Of a DNA stretch of 64,000 nucleotides, positions 1 to 8,509 are shown piece by piece (the first letter of the stretch is position 1; each line of letters starts with the position of its first letter). Source of the DNA: Dyella flava (GTDB lineage: Bacteria; Pseudomonadota; Gammaproteobacteria; Xanthomonadales; Rhodanobacteraceae); assembly GCF_016904955.1 (NCBI RefSeq), contig NZ_JADIKE010000032.1, positions 124,001 through 188,000 of the forward strand. Direction: 5' to 3'. The notes beneath the pieces are model-generated. The model ran no database searches and was not told where the DNA came from. It saw only the letters and a program-made list of their open reading frames with translations. Made by a program: the position numbers and the translations under genes.

Positions 1-172
1 GCAAGGTGCGGTTTTCATCACTTAGCACGCCGGCCGCCGCCTTCATCGACGTGAACCAGATTTTGGGGTCGCTTGCCTTGGGCCTATAGTCACTACGTGC
101 AATCGCCAGCACACGTTCGCGCAGCTTGGCTTGCGGCATCACGCCGATCGCGATGGTTTTCGAGGCTCTCAT
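1..172 (-). CDS. HTH regulator of toxin-antitoxin type (N-terminal 57 residues, cut by window edge)
   Basis: Partial gene: the protein begins MRASKTIAIGVMPQAKLRER and continues through an IWFTSMK motif to the window edge, with no stop seen. I recognise this N-terminus from small winged-helix DNA-binding proteins annotated as antitoxin-like or HVO_A0114-family regulators, usually encoded just downstream of a small toxin gene. Here the expected toxin partner is absent upstream; only a 22-codon reading frame and the Rhs immunity candidate precede it on the same strand. The start is the ATG at 172, the only early in-frame start. Function is by recall of family resemblance; the C-terminal part that would show the helix-turn-helix lies outside the window. 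Confidence 0.6.
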   Translation of the reverse strand, partial: MRASKTIAIGVMPQAKLRERVLAIARSDYRPKASDPKIWFTSMKAAAGVLSDENRTL

Positions 173-192
173 GAGCGTATCGCCTCACTTCA

Positions 193-261
193 TCATGGCT
201 TGCCAAACACAAAACGGAACCTGAAACCGTTATCTGTCACGCCCCTTAAACGCGTTGTCAT
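193..261 (-). CDS. 22-codon open reading frame between immunity candidate and HTH gene
   Basis: A short frame starting MTTRLRGVTDNGF and ending FVFGKP lies four bases after the stop of the immunity candidate and 20 bases before the HTH gene. It could be the relic of a lost toxin partner or chance. There is no clear ribosome-binding site and I do not recognise the peptide. Confidence 0.15.
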   Translation of the reverse strand: MTTRLRGVTDNGFRFRFVFGKP

Positions 262-265
262 CGCC

Positions 266-730
266 TCAATCTTTGTTCGATTTCGGTGACCCGCGGTGAA
301 CCTCATAGGAGACATCACCTTTCTTCAATATAAGCGATGGCGCCTCTCCACCCCTTGACGCAAACTCGATCGCTTTTTCCCACACCTCGACAATTGCGGC
401 ATCACAAGGATCTCCATTCAACACTGACATCTTTTTTATCAGACTACCAACATCCCTTTGATTGGCCTGATACATCTGATTCAAGAAGTTAGACATCGCT
501 GCGTAAGCCTGTTGTTCCGTTAATGTGCCTTGACCTACATCGATGCCATTAGCAGAACGCTTAACCGACTCTTCCCAATCTTCTAAAAGAGCCTCGTCAG
601 CAGGAATGCCATCAATTAACGACATACTTCCAAGCAAAGGCCCAAGCTCTTTCCAGCCAAACTTGCTGTGCATCATGTCTAAAAAATAGAACATCGCTGC
701 GTAAGCATGCTTATTTGTCATGTTGTACAT
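266..730 (-). CDS. Putative Rhs immunity protein with internal duplication
   Basis: A 154-residue protein with no signal peptide or membrane segment, starting 16 bases after the Rhs stop on the same strand. That is the position where polymorphic-toxin immunity genes sit. The sequence contains two homologous halves of about 50 residues: HAYAAMFYFLDMM...LIDGIPADEALLEDWEESV and QAYAAMSNFLNQM...LNGDPCDAAIVEVWEKAI share the AYAAM..FL..M core, the x-G-x-P spacing and the final WE. The gene is AT-rich: two 60-base lines counted by hand (361-420, 421-480) are 48% and 38% GC, against about 68% in a core-genome line such as 10141-10200. GGGTGA lies just upstream of the ATG at 730. No family is recognised; the immunity role rests on position and composition. 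Confidence 0.55.
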   Translation of the reverse strand: MYNMTNKHAYAAMFYFLDMMHSKFGWKELGPLLGSMSLIDGIPADEALLEDWEESVKRSANGIDVGQGTLTEQQAYAAMSNFLNQMYQANQRDVGSLIKKMSVLNGDPCDAAIVEVWEKAIEFASRGGEAPSLILKKGDVSYEVHRGSPKSNKD

Positions 731-746
731 AAGTCACCCAAAAATT

Positions 747-3700
747 TTATGGCCTCACGAGACCACGCCCAGGAACGAAATTCCACGGAACTTGATTTAC
801 ACCACCATTTTGGATGGTGCCATTTTGCGTAGTAGTCCACGCCTGCGTTCCGTCAGGTAGCGTCTGTGCACTCCACGTATTGCCATTGCCGTCTGTGCCG
901 AGTTCGTAATCAGGATTGTTCGCCGTCTCCAAGAGAAGCTGTTGATTGTCCAGTGTATTAGGAATATGCCCACCACTATCCCGAAAAATATGGCCCAACT
1001 GGGAAGGATCAGAGGGCAACTCATTCCTATAGCACTGTCCTTGCTTCGCCTCTTGTTGCTCCGTCGAATCAGGCGGACTCATGGCCTCATTCGCACCAAG
1101 CTGCCTTGGAAAAACGGTCTCCATCCCTTCCTCCCCCTCTTCACCCGGAGGAGGAAACAGACCCATTGGATCATTATGCAAAAGTGGATTGTTCAGGCCG
1201 TAGATGTACAGACCGATACCACCCAACTGACCGATCGGATCGGGCTGATCGTAGCCGCCACGACCGGCGTCGTAGTAGCGATTGAGGTTGTAAAACTGCC
1301 CCGTCTCCGCATCGAAGTACTGCCCGGGGAAACCCAGGTTGTACACATAACCGTTGGACGTCGGCGCAACCTCGTTCCACGGATTGCCCTGGTATGGACG
1401 CTGCCAGATGGTGTTGCCATTGACGTCAGCGATGGCTCTGGCCGTGCCGAGTTGATCCGCCGTCACGTAGCTAATCGTGCTTACGCCATTCACCGTATCG
1501 ATATTGGCCACCGGGATGCCACCCATCCAGATGTAGTCACGGTTCGTCGCACCATATTCACCGAGCAATTGACCGGCTTCGTTGTAGTCGTAGCGTTCCA
1601 TCGCCGCGCCGGTGACCTTCTGGATACGCTCCCCGAGGGCGTCGTAAAGGTACGTAGCGATCGTGCTGCCACCTAACTGCGCGACGGTCATGCGGTTACG
1701 GTCGTTGTAGCCGAAGCCGTAAGTGCTACCGGCCTGGGTCATCGCCGTGGTGTTGCCGTCGGCGTCCACGCTGAAAGCGTTGTTGCCGACGGCATTGAGT
1801 TGGTGCGTGTTCGCGTTGTACGTGTACGTACCCGCATCCAAGCCGGAGCCCGTCTTCGTCAGGCGGTCGCCCGTGGGGTTGTACGTGACGCTTTCGAGGA
1901 CTGAACCGTTGGCTTCGGTGACGCTCAGCAAGCGGTACAGCGGATCGTACGCATAGGTTTCAATTGCCGGGTTCGCACCGGGCGCACTGCCGATCGCCGT
2001 GATGTCGCCCATCGCATCACGGGCAACGTGCAGATTGAATACTGGGCTTGTGAGGTCCGTGAGCCGGTAGTTCGCATCGTAACTTCGAACGATGACCTGC
2101 CCATTGCCCAGCGTGTAGCCGCTCACCGGCCCGAAGGGCTGGTAGGTGAAGGTACTGGCGACGGTACTCGCGGTGCCGCCCGCTGGCGTCGCGCTGATGC
2201 TTTGGATGCGCCCGTCGCCGTCGCGGGTGTAGCTGACCATCGAGCCATCGGCATACACGACACCGCTGAGTCGTCCTGCTGTGGTGTAGCTGTATCCGCG
2301 CGTGTCGGTGGCCGTCGCCGTAATGGTCTGCCTTTGGATCACCCGGCCGAAGGCGTCGTGGCAAAACACCGTGGTGACGCTGTTTTCGACGATGCGGGTC
2401 AGCCGTCCGATCGGATCGCTGGTGCTGCACCCCGTGATGCTGTTGCCCTCGTCGTAGGTGTAGGTGATGTTCTGCGTGCTATCCGGATAGCTGGTGCTGG
2501 TGAGACGGTTTTGGGCATCGTACGTGTTCGTCGCGGTGATGCCCTTGGCATCGGTGCGAGTCAGCACATTGCCGGCCGCATCAAAGGTGCGACTGGTCGC
2601 ATCGGTATCCGGGCTGCTCTGACCGGTAGCGTCTGACAGGCCATCGTATTGATACGTCGTGCTGAGATTGCTCGGATCGGTGACCTGCGTCAGGCGATCC
2701 AGACTGTCGTATTGATACCCGGTCGTGGTGTTCTGCGTGGCCGGATCGGAGCCGTTGTAGTTGTCGATGGTCTGCACCAGGCGGTTCAACGCGTCATAAC
2801 CCAGCTGGCGCTGGATGCCCAAGCCATCGCTACTCTGGATCAGGTTACCGTTGGCGTCGTAGCTGCCAGTGGCGCTGGCGTTGAAGACGGTGTTGCTGAG
2901 GCCGTCGACCACGGTGGTGAGCTGGCCCAGGGTGTTGAAGGTGCGGGCGAGGCTTTTGTGCAGGGTGCCGCTTGAGTCGTAGATCTGTTCGGCGGTTTTA
3001 TCGCCAGCGGCATCGAGGGTGTACTGGATATAGTTGCCCAGCGCATCGGTGATGCTGATCAGGCGGTGAGCCGTGTCGTAGCCGTAGGTGGTGGTGACGC
3101 CATCCGGGTCGGTGATGGTTTGCACGGCACCGTAGGCGGTGTAGGTGAAGCTGGTTTGTGCACCGCCGACCGTGCGCGTGGCCAGCCAGCCGCGCGGGGT
3201 GTAGGTCAGGTCGGTGTTGACGCCGTTGGCGTCGGTGATGCGTGTGGGACGGCCATCGGCGTCGTAGGAGGCGATGGTGGTGACGTGGCCGAGGGCGTCG
3301 GTGATCTGGTAGAGATCGCCGGGCTGGTAGCAGGCCGCGCCGGGCGTGCCGCAGTTGGTGGTACTGCTGCTGGTGTAGTAGCTGTAGCTCGTCGTCTGGG
3401 TGAGGTCAGTGCGTGGGCCGGTGGCGGTGAGCATCAGGCCGACCAACGGGCAGCCGGTGCCGACGGTGGTGCAGTAGGTGTAGGTCGAGCGGCGTACGCC
3501 GGCGGGAACGGTGCCGGTGTTGCTACAGCTATAACCGCTATCAGCACCGTTGGTCGGGTCGATGTCGCAGCGGGCCAGGACTTGGCCGAGGGTGTTGTAG
3601 ACCCATTGGGTGGAACTGATGAGGGTGCCGCTGGCGTTGCTGACGGTGCGGGTCAACGGGACGCGCAGGGTGGTGTTCCAGGTGAGGTTGGTGGTGCGTT

Positions 3701-5381
3701 GGCTGGTCGAACCTTGCGCGTCGATCTGCTGGGTCAGAAGGCCAATGCTGTTGTAGGTGGGGGTCGTGACATTACCGTTGAAGTCTGTATAAGAAGATGG
3801 GTAGCCGTTCGAATCATACTTGCGGCTTGCCCATGGCTGATTGCACTCATTTCCACAGGATTGACTGATGGTGCCCACCCGAGCAACCCCCGGTCCTGCA
3901 GTCACAATCCCCATGGAGACCGTGGCACCTAACGGATACTGTACGGTCGACGATGCGCTGTTGTTGCTAGCATTTGTACCGTAGGGGTAGCTAATGCTTG
4001 TCGTGCCAATATTTCCGGCGAAGCTTGATGACGTAGCCAAGCCAGCACTGTTGTACGTCGTGCTTTCATAACGGCCCCCCGCTTCGTCGATGATCCCAGT
4101 CATCGCGTTTGGAAGACTAGCTCCACCTGTCAACGCTGATTCGTTATATACGTACTGGCGCGTGTTTCCGTCAGGATACTGCACAGATAATAGGTTGCCA
4201 TTGCTATCGTACGCGTAAAGTAGTATGCCACCGTCCGGGAGTGTGACCTGACTTAACTGACCAGCGCTGTTGTAGTTGAAGTTTAGTTCTCGCCCATTGG
4301 GATCGGTCACTGTCAGCAGGAGTCCTGGACTCGAAGCGATGGTTGCTGGCGTGGATGTGGTGCTATAAGTCAGTGTGATGCCTTGGCCAGTGTCATCGGC
4401 AACCGAAAGCAGAAGACCGCTGGAGGCATCATAGGTTTCGAACTGATGAAGTGCTGCTATAAAGACGGTATAGCTCGTAACGGTGCCTTGAGCATTGGTG
4501 TTCGCGGTTAGCACATCCGAAATGTTCGAGGGGGCTGTCCAGACGCCGTTCGAGTTGGTGAATGTTTCCTCTTTACCATCCGGACGGTACATCCGAATGA
4601 TCGTCATCGGAGTGCCTAGAAATTCAAGTGACCGATCAAAGCTATGGCGCCATTGCGTACCCATGGCGGTTGACTCCACGGCATTCGAACTGTTGTAGAA
4701 GCGTCGAAAAGTCAGCCACGGACTGCCGAGGTAGTCGTCATCCTGCAGGAATCTGTTGCCTGTTGAGACATTAATCGGATCCCCCACCATGGGCGCACCT
4801 TGTGTATCCGGACATGATGGCCCGGAGGTTGCGCCATTACCACCAGTGCCGCTGCCACTACCACCTCCGTTGGTTCCTTCTCCACCATCACAACCTGCGG
4901 CATTACCTAAATTCATACCGGGGTCGTAACTGTAAATGGTTGCTCGTAGAGTAATGCGATCCCAAGTAGGTGTTGTGGTGCACCAGGCTTGTTCGCCTGC
5001 CGGTTGCTGGTAGGTCTCGCCCGTTGCATAAGGGCCCACATCCAAAGTCTTCGCCACCCATAGATAAGTTGTGTCATTGTCGTAGTCGAAGTCATTTAAT
5101 GGCGGATCCATCATTTGTACGCCGCCAAGCTGGCAGATTGTTGCTGGAATAGTGTTGGCATTAATACCCTCCGCCATTTCAGACACATCGCACGCTGCCG
5201 CTTGGGTGAGCGTCGGGAATGGCTCACCAGGCGAAGGTGAATTGGGAAGAGAACAAGCACCGTAATACGGAGCTCCCCACCCTGTGTAGAACGGCTCAGA
5301 TTGCGCACGAGCATTGCCAGCGCAAATGATGCTAAACGTGCATATGCACAACATCAGTTCTAAACGTTGAATCAAATCCAT
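747..5381 (-). CDS. Exported Rhs/YD-repeat polymorphic toxin
   Basis: A 1544-residue protein. Residues 1-26 form a Sec signal peptide ending NARAQS, so export is by Sec rather than a PAAR/type VI N-terminus. A GDPINVSTGNRFLQ...FRRFYNSS block (about 200-230) is the DUF6531 entry to the Rhs barrel. Dozens of YD repeats follow, and the core ends in the conserved DP.G..GG..LYIYGLNNP...DPMGL block near residue 1405, after which tips diverge. The tip (about 138 residues) carries GHIFRDSGGHIPN and NTWSAQTLPDGTQ, a pattern I recall from other polymorphic-toxin tips but cannot assign to an activity. A strong GGAGGT precedes the ATG. Base composition is mosaic: sampled core lines are near 70% GC, the N-terminal third about 53-57%, the tip about 43%. 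The AT-rich immunity candidate follows. Confidence 0.88.
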   Translation of the reverse strand: MDLIQRLELMLCICTFSIICAGNARAQSEPFYTGWGAPYYGACSLPNSPSPGEPFPTLTQAAACDVSEMAEGINANTIPATICQLGGVQMMDPPLNDFDYDNDTTYLWVAKTLDVGPYATGETYQQPAGEQAWCTTTPTWDRITLRATIYSYDPGMNLGNAAGCDGGEGTNGGGSGSGTGGNGATSGPSCPDTQGAPMVGDPINVSTGNRFLQDDDYLGSPWLTFRRFYNSSNAVESTAMGTQWRHSFDRSLEFLGTPMTIIRMYRPDGKEETFTNSNGVWTAPSNISDVLTANTNAQGTVTSYTVFIAALHQFETYDASSGLLLSVADDTGQGITLTYSTTSTPATIASSPGLLLTVTDPNGRELNFNYNSAGQLSQVTLPDGGILLYAYDSNGNLLSVQYPDGNTRQYVYNESALTGGASLPNAMTGIIDEAGGRYESTTYNSAGLATSSSFAGNIGTTSISYPYGTNASNNSASSTVQYPLGATVSMGIVTAGPGVARVGTISQSCGNECNQPWASRKYDSNGYPSSYTDFNGNVTTPTYNSIGLLTQQIDAQGSTSQRTTNLTWNTTLRVPLTRTVSNASGTLISSTQWVYNTLGQVLARCDIDPTNGADSGYSCSNTGTVPAGVRRSTYTYCTTVGTGCPLVGLMLTATGPRTDLTQTTSYSYYTSSSTTNCGTPGAACYQPGDLYQITDALGHVTTIASYDADGRPTRITDANGVNTDLTYTPRGWLATRTVGGAQTSFTYTAYGAVQTITDPDGVTTTYGYDTAHRLISITDALGNYIQYTLDAAGDKTAEQIYDSSGTLHKSLARTFNTLGQLTTVVDGLSNTVFNASATGSYDANGNLIQSSDGLGIQRQLGYDALNRLVQTIDNYNGSDPATQNTTTGYQYDSLDRLTQVTDPSNLSTTYQYDGLSDATGQSSPDTDATSRTFDAAGNVLTRTDAKGITATNTYDAQNRLTSTSYPDSTQNITYTYDEGNSITGCSTSDPIGRLTRIVENSVTTVFCHDAFGRVIQRQTITATATDTRGYSYTTAGRLSGVVYADGSMVSYTRDGDGRIQSISATPAGGTASTVASTFTYQPFGPVSGYTLGNGQVIVRSYDANYRLTDLTSPVFNLHVARDAMGDITAIGSAPGANPAIETYAYDPLYRLLSVTEANGSVLESVTYNPTGDRLTKTGSGLDAGTYTYNANTHQLNAVGNNAFSVDADGNTTAMTQAGSTYGFGYNDRNRMTVAQLGGSTIATYLYDALGERIQKVTGAAMERYDYNEAGQLLGEYGATNRDYIWMGGIPVANIDTVNGVSTISYVTADQLGTARAIADVNGNTIWQRPYQGNPWNEVAPTSNGYVYNLGFPGQYFDAETGQFYNLNRYYDAGRGGYDQPDPIGQLGGIGLYIYGLNNPLLHNDPMGLFPPPGEEGEEGMETVFPRQLGANEAMSPPDSTEQQEAKQGQCYRNELPSDPSQLGHIFRDSGGHIPNTLDNQQLLLETANNPDYELGTDGNGNTWSAQTLPDGTQAWTTTQNGTIQNGGVNQVPWNFVPGRGLVRP

Positions 5382-5527
5382 TGACTACCTCCAAAATACT
5401 TAAGAGAGATCCCTCGCTTGTGCCGGGGTGGCAGTAACAGCTTGATGTTTACAGGTGCATCAGTGGACGTAGAGTTCGCGAATGTATGGCTATGGACTCG
5501 GTGGCGCGATTTCCGCTTTTGAAAGTG

Positions 5528-6004
5528 TCAGATCGGCGTCGATGTATACGCGCTAGCTCTTGACTCTCCACTGCAAAAAGGTCCCCTTCGACAGCCTCCC
5601 CAGCTGTGAAAGCCACCGGCACACTGGCACCCCGGATCACCGAGATTTTTTCCTGGACCGTAGGAGTAGCCCGTTTCTTCGACCCGTGCGTCTTGAGTGT
5701 TGTTACAGGTCGATGTGGCCTCGTAGGGCCAATAATTTGGCCCATACACATCAGGCGATAACGTATAGGAGCAGTTGCTAACGCCAAGGCAATAATAGCT
5801 ATCAGCGTAATACGCGGCTTTAATTGCGGCATCGGGTGTGCTTTGAGCGGGTGTATCTTCTGGCTGCCCGCACTGAAGGTTCGTGAAGCCGAAATAAGGC
5901 GGCCCGTAATTGGGGGAAACCTCAAAGGTTGTTTGGGCCTGCGACATCCCGATCGCGCCTGTAACCAGACCCAACACCACCATCGCAAAGCATAAGAAAC
6001 ACAT
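5528..6004 (-). pseudogene. Truncated Rhs N-terminus (orphan stub, 158 residues)
   Basis: Starting at the ATG at 6004, which has GGGGAA six bases upstream, the protein has a signal peptide (MCFLCFAMVVLGLVTGAIG...QAQ). Its mature part resembles the N-terminus of the neighbouring Rhs protein: GPPYFGFTNLQCGQPEDTP parallels GAPYYGACSLPNSPSPGEP, and GYSYGPGKNLGDPGC parallels IYSYDPGMNLGNAAGC. Resemblance stops at that cysteine, where the intact protein enters its glycine-rich linker and Rhs core; the stub runs 38 more residues to a stop with no Rhs repeats. It is most simply a displaced first copy of the Rhs 5' end, still with start signals. It may be transcribed ahead of the full gene 146 bases downstream. 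Confidence 0.65.
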
Positions 6005-6367
6005 ACAGTTCCCCTTACTTCGCGTCACAAGACGCGTCCATGTGACTCGGCTTGCCCCCGCTACGAAGGCAGCGGCGCCAATTGAGCGCTTGGAAGTGTC
6101 ACTGATCTGTGAAGCCAGGCTCACGATTTATGTAGGTGGATTGCCTGAAGTTCTGTAGGGTTTTTCTGATATGGAGTGCAAGTAATTGTGCGATTTTCAG
6201 GCCGAACGAGAATTTAAGTGAAGATCACTCTGTAACTCTCGGATGTCTATTAGCCATGTCCTCGCACACCTGTCCACCATGTGCCCGGTCCACACAGATC
6301 GCCGAAGCGTAGCTTCCGTCCAAGCGTCTAAGTTTGGGACGCCAGCTACCAAATGGCGCAATCTAAT

Positions 6368-6398
6368 AAAAAAACCCCGAAAATTCAGGGGGTTTTTT
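6368..6398. terminator. Bidirectional terminator between SDR gene and Rhs block
   Basis: Seven A, CCCC, a nine-base loop, GGGGG and six T make a short hairpin with U-tracts on both strands. It lies just past the stop of the leftward SDR gene at 6451. The rest of the 6005-6450 gap shows no gene and presumably holds the promoter of the Rhs stub. Confidence 0.7.
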
Positions 6399-6450
6399 AG
6401 GGGGCAACGTCGTTGCATCAGGGCGAGCATGGCGCTCGCCCCCATGCTCA

Positions 6451-7161
6451 TCAGTGACCGGCGCTCTGGCCACCATCGACGTGCAGGATCTCGCCGGTGA
6501 CGAAACCGGCGGATTCCAGGAACAGCACGGCGTCGACGATGTCGCTCATCTCACCCATGCGACCGACCGGATGCAGACCAGCCAGTGCACCGTGGGTTTC
6601 CGGCGCATGCATCGGGCTCTTGATGATGCCCGGCGCCACGGCGTTCACGCGGATGTTGCGCTTGGCATATTCGATCGCCAGCGACTTGGTGGCGGAGTTG
6701 ATGCCACCCTTGGTCAGCGAAGCCAGCACGGACGGCACGCCGTCGATGGCGGATTCGGCCAGCGTGGTGGTGATGTTGACGACGTTGCCGCTGCCCTGCT
6801 TTTCCATCTCGGCGATGGCGAGCTGCGAGATGTTGTAGAAGCCGGCGACATTCACCGACAGGATGCTTGCGTAATCTTCCGCGGTGTAGGCCGTGAACGG
6901 CTTGGCGATGAAGATGCCGGCGTTGTTTACCAGCGAGTCGATGCGACCGAAGCGCGCGAGGGCTTCCTTGACGACGCGCTCGGCCACGGCGCGGTCACCG
7001 ATGTCGCCGGCGATGGCCAGCACGTCCGGATCGTTGGACTGCTTGATGGAACGCGAGTTGGCGACGACGCGATAGTCGCGGTCACGATAGGCCTTGACGA
7101 GGGCGGCGCCGATACCCTGCGAGGCACCGGTGATGATGACGACTTTACGTGGGCTGTTCAT
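6451..7161 (-). CDS. SDR-family protein lacking the catalytic tyrosine
   Basis: A 236-residue short-chain dehydrogenase/reductase fold protein. The nucleotide-binding TGASQGIG is at residues 11-18, NNAG in the middle, and a C-terminal GEILHVDGGQSAGH matches the classical SDR ending. The usual Ser-Tyr-x-x-x-Lys active site is changed: the serine region reads NITTTLAES and the Tyr position four residues before the lysine of ASLTKGG is alanine. I recall an SDR subgroup with the same VPS.LASLTKGG segment, so this is probably a lineage feature rather than recent decay; activity may differ or be lost. It is transcribed leftward alone, with a terminator downstream and a 48-bp motif upstream shared with the VOC-SDR pair. 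Confidence 0.85.
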   Translation of the reverse strand: MNSPRKVVIITGASQGIGAALVKAYRDRDYRVVANSRSIKQSNDPDVLAIAGDIGDRAVAERVVKEALARFGRIDSLVNNAGIFIAKPFTAYTAEDYASILSVNVAGFYNISQLAIAEMEKQGSGNVVNITTTLAESAIDGVPSVLASLTKGGINSATKSLAIEYAKRNIRVNAVAPGIIKSPMHAPETHGALAGLHPVGRMGEMSDIVDAVLFLESAGFVTGEILHVDGGQSAGH

Positions 7162-7617
7162 GATGTGTATCTCTCAAAAAGTTAGGGGATGAAAAAGTTA
7201 ATGGGGGCCAGCGGGATGCTGATCGGGCCGGCGGCGCCGATGGACGTAATTTAGGCGTGCATCGTGGCGATGCGAATCCCTGCTAATCGGCAGACACTCT
7301 TCCGATTTTCGGTGGAATCAATGTTTTTGCCTTGTTTTTTTGCCTGTTTTGCCAGACACGCGAATGCCGCGCGCAGGCACGGCAGCGTGACATCGACGAA
7401 CGCACTGACATTGAGTACGGAAAGGATGCACCAAGAAAATGGGCGTTATTGCTCGGTGAGTGCGATGCGCAGCAAGCCTTGCGTGGCTTCCGCAATGACT
7501 TCTCTCACGTGGCTCGACGCGCGCTGCGACTGACGCTTTCGATCAGGACAGAGACAAGCTTGCGCAACGGTTCGCTGATGCGACCGTTGCGTAGTTAAAC
7601 ATGATGTGTCGCGGCAC
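7162..7617. other. 456-bp gap between the two SDR genes
   Basis: No convincing gene is seen on either strand; the open frames have neither start signals nor recognisable products. The right part is the 3' flank of the second SDR gene and the left part the promoter region of the first. The only structured element is the 48-bp motif at 7271-7318. Confidence 0.5.
7271..7318. promoter_or_regulatory. 48-bp motif, copy 1 (upstream of SDR gene)
   Basis: This segment, with core GGCAGACACTCTTCC shared in full, matches 8989-9036 at 39 of 48 positions without gaps. It ends 110 bases upstream of the SDR start at 7161. The second copy lies 63 bases upstream of the VOC gene in the same orientation. This suggests a shared regulator-binding or promoter element; the regulator is not identified. 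Confidence 0.5.
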
Positions 7618-8472
7618 TTATGAAAGCGTCGATGAAGCGTCGGTAGAACGGCTGAGAGGTTCGAAGGCGTCGATTTCATCGTTCAATGCAGCGAGCTGTT
7701 TGCGCACGATGGACAGCGCATCGTCGCCGAGCAGCAGATGCACGGGCGGATTTTCCATATCGACCAGTTCCAGCAGCGCCTGCGCGGCGAGCGCGGGGTC
7801 ACCAGCCTGCTTGCCGCTCTTGTCGTGGCGCGCCTTTCTGATCGGATCGAACAGCGGGTCGTAGTCGGCAATGGAGCGTTCGCTGCGAATCATCGAACGG
7901 CCGGCCCAGTCGGTGCGGAAGGAGCCGGGCGCCAGGGAGGTCACCTTGACGCCGAACGGTGCGACTTCCTTGGCCAGCACACCCGAGATACCTTCGACTG
8001 CGAACTTGCTGCCCGCGTAATACGCGATACCGGCCAGCGGCGTGTAACCGGCCATCGAGGAAAGGTTGATGATGTGCCCGGAGCGGCGCTCGCGCATGCC
8101 CGGCAGCACGGCCTTGATCATGGCGACGCTACCGAAGACATTGACGTCGAACTGGTGGCGCATGGCCTCCAGCGGCGACTCTTCGAGGATGCCTTCGTGG
8201 CCGTAGCCGGCGTTGTTGACCAGTACATCGATCCGCCCGAATTTGGCAAGGATCGAGGCGACCTTGCCCTCGATGGCATCAAAGTTGGTGACATCGAGCA
8301 ACACGGCGAGCGTACGCAGTGGATCGATCGCTTCGAACGCCGCGATATCGCTCTCACGGCGCACCGTTCCCACCACGGTATGGCCGGCACGGGCCGCCGC
8401 TTGAGCAAAAGCGCGGCCGAAGCCGCTGCTTACGCCGGTTATCAGGAAGACTTTGTTGCCGCTGTGCTTCAT
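7618..8472 (-). CDS. Classical SDR oxidoreductase
   Basis: A short-chain dehydrogenase/reductase of 284 residues from the ATG at 8472 (a GTG three codons earlier, at 8481, is possible; neither has a clear ribosome site). It has TGVSSGFG for NAD(P) binding, NNAGYGHEG, and an intact active site: NLSSMAGY for the serine and AYYAGSK for Tyr-x-x-x-Lys. The C-terminal extension of roughly 90 residues, with PLFDPIRKARHDKSGKQAGD and LLLGDDAL, is typical of an SDR group that often acts on hydrophobic or aromatic ketones; the substrate cannot be read. It lies 37 bases downstream of the VOC gene on the same strand, so the two are likely one operon. Confidence 0.9.
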   Translation of the reverse strand: MKHSGNKVFLITGVSSGFGRAFAQAAARAGHTVVGTVRRESDIAAFEAIDPLRTLAVLLDVTNFDAIEGKVASILAKFGRIDVLVNNAGYGHEGILEESPLEAMRHQFDVNVFGSVAMIKAVLPGMRERRSGHIINLSSMAGYTPLAGIAYYAGSKFAVEGISGVLAKEVAPFGVKVTSLAPGSFRTDWAGRSMIRSERSIADYDPLFDPIRKARHDKSGKQAGDPALAAQALLELVDMENPPVHLLLGDDALSIVRKQLAALNDEIDAFEPLSRSTDASSTLS

Positions 8473-8509
8473 GTTGGTCACGCAAGGCTATGGACAGCGT
8501 AGAAAAAGC

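Noticed and set aside
3066..3932. Long plus-strand frames opposite the Rhs gene (also 942-1676, 2028-2636)
   Set aside because: Shadows of a repetitive GC-rich gene; compositionally biased proteins rich in G, A, V and R without recognisable domains.
7446..7679. 77-residue minus-strand frame between the SDR genes, possibly a regulator remnant
   Set aside because: No start signal, no HTH and overlap with the end of the second SDR; the tail EVIAEATQGLLRIAL is too short to assign.
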